Source: Heligmosomoides polygyrus polygyrus (Eukaryota > Nematoda > Chromadorea > Rhabditida > Heligmosomidae). Taken from it: a stretch of 64,000 bases of DNA. The stretch is from contig OX377203.1 of assembly GCA_947396885.1 (NCBI GenBank), forward strand, positions 1,550,001-1,614,000, given 5' to 3'. Both the position numbers and the translations under genes were made by a program. This document shows positions 61,790-64,000 of the stretch, one piece after another; position 1 is the stretch's first letter; every line of letters begins with the position of its first letter. Under the pieces are notes generated by a model that did not search any database, was not told the origin of the DNA, and was given only the letters and a program-made list of their open reading frames with translations.

Positions 61790-62204
61790 CGCTTGTTTCG
61801 CCTTCATTACAAGCCAATTTTCGTTTTCTTCCTAGACCATCGCAGTCATTTTGGAATGCGCCATGCGTTCTGCTGCTTCACGATATTGCAAACGATCAGT
61901 CAGAGCCCTACGTTTAGTTCTTCTCTAACAGTACCAATGGTTTCAGTAGGCCATTAAAAAATTGATGAGAATCGCAAGGTTCCATAGCCAATGGCCACCA
62001 TAACCATGATCTAAATTTAAGTAGTGAGCCGTATACTTCCAAATTATTCTGATTTTTTTTACTCCGAATAAGTCGCACAAATATTGACCGACCCATTTTT
62101 ATCAGTTGTTCATATGAAAGCTGCTCTTCTGCCTATTTACTTCTAATGCTTAGCAACTAGTTGTGAATATGGCCTACATGAAGAGGGAGACGCGCTGAAG
62201 CAAT
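61790..62204. other. No gene recognised
   Basis: Short spacer sequence. A GGAATGCGCCATGCG word hints at LFB or SINE debris near 61853. Confidence 0.45.
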
Positions 62205-62354
62205 CAGGGGGTCAGATTCATCAACCGCTTACCCTCCCCCCCCCCCTAACGGTGAAAATACCGCCAAAACCCGATGCTGATGAATGCCATATCAGGGGGT
62301 TTCGCGGTATTTTCACCGTTAGAGGGCGGTAAGCGGTTGATGAATCTGACCCCA
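62205..62354. mobile_element. GAT-type foldback MITE, stem type 3, complete
   Basis: CAGGGGGTCAGATTCATCAAC to GTTGATGAATCTGACCCCAG. Stem CCGCTTACC, GGTGAAAATACCGCC and inverses. A C run in the left arm has no G run counterpart on the right. Confidence 0.88.
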
Positions 62355-62369
62355 GACCGTACGTAACAC

Positions 62370-62540
62370 CTAGGGCCGGATTCATCAAAGTCTTGCGTAA
62401 CTTTAACAGAAAATTCACAGCGGAAAACTTGGATAATGCGGCTTATCGCTCACCATATCGCTTGATAAGCCGCGTTATCTAGTTTTCCGCTGTGAATTCT
62501 CCGTTAAAGTTATGTAAGTCGTTGATGAATCCTGCCCCAG
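62370..62540. mobile_element. GAT-type foldback MITE, stem type 2, complete
   Basis: CTAGGGCCGGATTCATCAAAG to GTTGATGAATCCTGCCCCAG. Stem AATTCACAGCGGAAAAC and GCGGCTTATC, as at 29354. It lies only 15 bp from the type 3 copy. Confidence 0.88.
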
Positions 62541-63587
62541 ATGGTGCGCTACCCTCATCACCTAGCGCTTATCCGGTTGATGCACTGATTGACGCTGATC
62601 TGATCGGCTGGCGAGTAGCCGCCCCACCATGTAGGCCACATTAACTACCAGTACCAGATCTTGTTTTCTTATGTATTTTCTAGCTTTCTTCTATTCGTGA
62701 CAGACACCACAGTGTCTTCTGGGGTACGCCATGCGTTTCTCTGCTGTGATACCTCGTTAGGCGCACATCCAGAATTCATCGTTGTGGAAGAACATTGTGC
62801 ACCCCCCCCCCGCCTTCAGACAAGCTGAGAATCATTGCCGTTCTCTGAATGTGGCGCATACTCTCGTCTTCCCATCAACGCTATTAAGAAGGTTTTCGGG
62901 GGCTTTTGGTGGCCTATATTGGGATACGCCGAAAGTGTGGCTGGCCAATAGCCAATCATATCTAATCAGCTCAGCGATCGAAATGTACCAACCAATTAAA
63001 GCACTTGCTATACACCTCTTAGCCTGTTCGGTGCGTCACCACCCGCCTATGTAGGCCATATTAACGACAAGTATCCTTTTTCGCAGATGTACGGAATTTT
63101 GAGTATTTATTGTCTATCTTTTAAATGAATACGAAGATCTAAAGAACAGGACGCTTGAACGTACCGCCTCCTCCTTGAAAAGACCGATCAAACGTTGTTG
63201 TCGTTCCGGATGAATGTAGTGACAGTGCTTCATCCACAAGGAGATTGCTTTCATCGAAATCTGGAAAAAAAATCAAAATCTATCCAAATACTCGGAAACT
63301 ACTCTTCAAACAGTATTTAATTTTGAATGAAGGGTCGCAACGGCCACGCAAAGGACGACGCTACCTTGTCTACTCGGGTATTTCACCGTTAGATACGATT
63401 GACTATGTATATTCTCCTTCTTGTTGCCTTTCCCATCATGAATGTTTTCTTTTCGATTCTGTAAATCTATCTTCTTTTCTATATGCTTCCATGACAGCTG
63501 ACAAGAGCGAAACCTATGGCACACTCTTGTCTTATTCCTATTCCTCCTATGTTCCTTTTCGCCTCTTTCTAACTCTAACCGTAGTTT
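62541..63587. other. No gene; a 27-bp direct repeat about 415 bp apart
   Basis: CATGTAGGCCACATTAACTAC (about 62629) recurs as TATGTAGGCCATATTAACGAC (about 63049). A C run lies near 62800. Frames up to 144 codons toward 63679 overlap repeat sequence. Confidence 0.45.
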
Positions 63588-64000
63588 ATACCATTTTCGC
63601 GTCGAACTGGACATTTTCCATTCAAATCACATTAGACACTCTTCTAAGTTTTAACTCATTTCCCATTAACATTGTTTGAAATTTTATTTAAAAAATGAGG
63701 ACAAATAATGGTTTAAAGTTGTTTTAAAGAGCAGGAAGGCGACCATTTTTTGGGCCAAAAAAAGAGAATGCGCCATGCCCTTACCCGAGACGTTGCGATT
63801 TTTATTCGATTGATAGAAAAATGTCTACTTGCATGGAGTTTCACACACACGACGAGCTTTTCGAGTGCATAGTGCGATCTGTTCTTTAATGCGCATATGT
63901 TTGCTTCTTTGCTGTGCTATTAGACAAATTTCAAATGAGTAATTTTTCTCAAGGAAAAAGTTACAAAATTATCACACTTGCTATGGCAGATAGACTAAAA
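63588..64000. mobile_element. LFB copy, running off the window
   Basis: TATACCATTTTCGCGTCGAAC at the left, then AATGCGCCATGCCCTTACCC, TTCGATTGATAG, and the right arm ACGAGCTTTTCGAGTGCATAG. The right terminus is outside. Confidence 0.8.

Noticed and set aside
62541..63587. Transposon bounded by the direct repeats at 62629 and 63049
   Set aside because: The 27-bp repeats are imperfect and have no terminal inverted repeats or duplication next to them.

Overview
This window looks like repeat-dense nuclear DNA from a nematode. The best evidence is that the 22-nt nematode spliced leader SL1 (GGTTTAATTACCC...TTTGAG), mostly followed by a GTAAAC-type splice donor, occurs exactly or nearly so at eight sites. 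Nematode-style RTE-like reverse transcriptase fragments and mariner transposases agree with this. I cannot name the species. I recognise no host protein-coding gene, rRNA or canonical tRNA. The only protein-coding signals are transposase and reverse transcriptase, and all but one of these are broken.

Layout. 1-8.4 kb holds two long foldbacks (called LFB here), copies of a tRNA-headed SINE (SINE-X), an RTE 3' end and a two-copy SL1 cassette. 8.4-11 kb is an LFB split by a complete mariner (8849-10130) in its loop and a second foldback (family C8) in its right arm. 12-14 kb holds two large palindromes, one built on SINE-X and one on a tRNA-like sequence (family T). 15.6-25 kb has nested TWA-flanked MITEs, more SINE-X, LFB and C8. 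25.7-28.7 kb is a degenerate AT-rich array split by a foldback with mariner-type ends that contains a 200-N assembly gap. 29-36 kb has two tandem arrays (256 bp and about 320-335 bp units). 36-43 kb has more MITEs, a 1.25-kb TA-flanked foldback and a mariner relic. 44.5-46.7 kb has a foldback MITE, an SL1 cassette and a 1.1-kb foldback with tRNA-like sequence at its centre. 50.4-51.7 kb is a 5'-truncated RTE-like element. 52.9-55.2 kb is a mariner interrupted by another mariner that also carries an SL1 cassette. 55.46-58.24 kb is a hAT-like insertion with an 8-bp target duplication. The rest is further foldbacks.

How the parts relate. SINE-X has internal Pol III-like boxes, a 3' end resembling the 3' end of an RTE fragment in this window, and one copy with a perfect 15-bp target duplication, so it was probably mobilised by an RTE-type LINE. 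The foldbacks have three kinds of flanking duplication (TA, TTA/TAA and 8 bp), which points to Tc1/mariner-, PIF/Harbinger- and hAT-like machinery. Nesting orders several insertions in time. The SL1 exon within dispersed, partly tandem, mobile-looking cassettes is the observation most worth following. Family names (LFB, C8, TWA-MITE, F, G, GAT, T, Q, SINE-X) are labels for this report only. All similarities were judged by eye, so boundaries of degenerate repeats are approximate.
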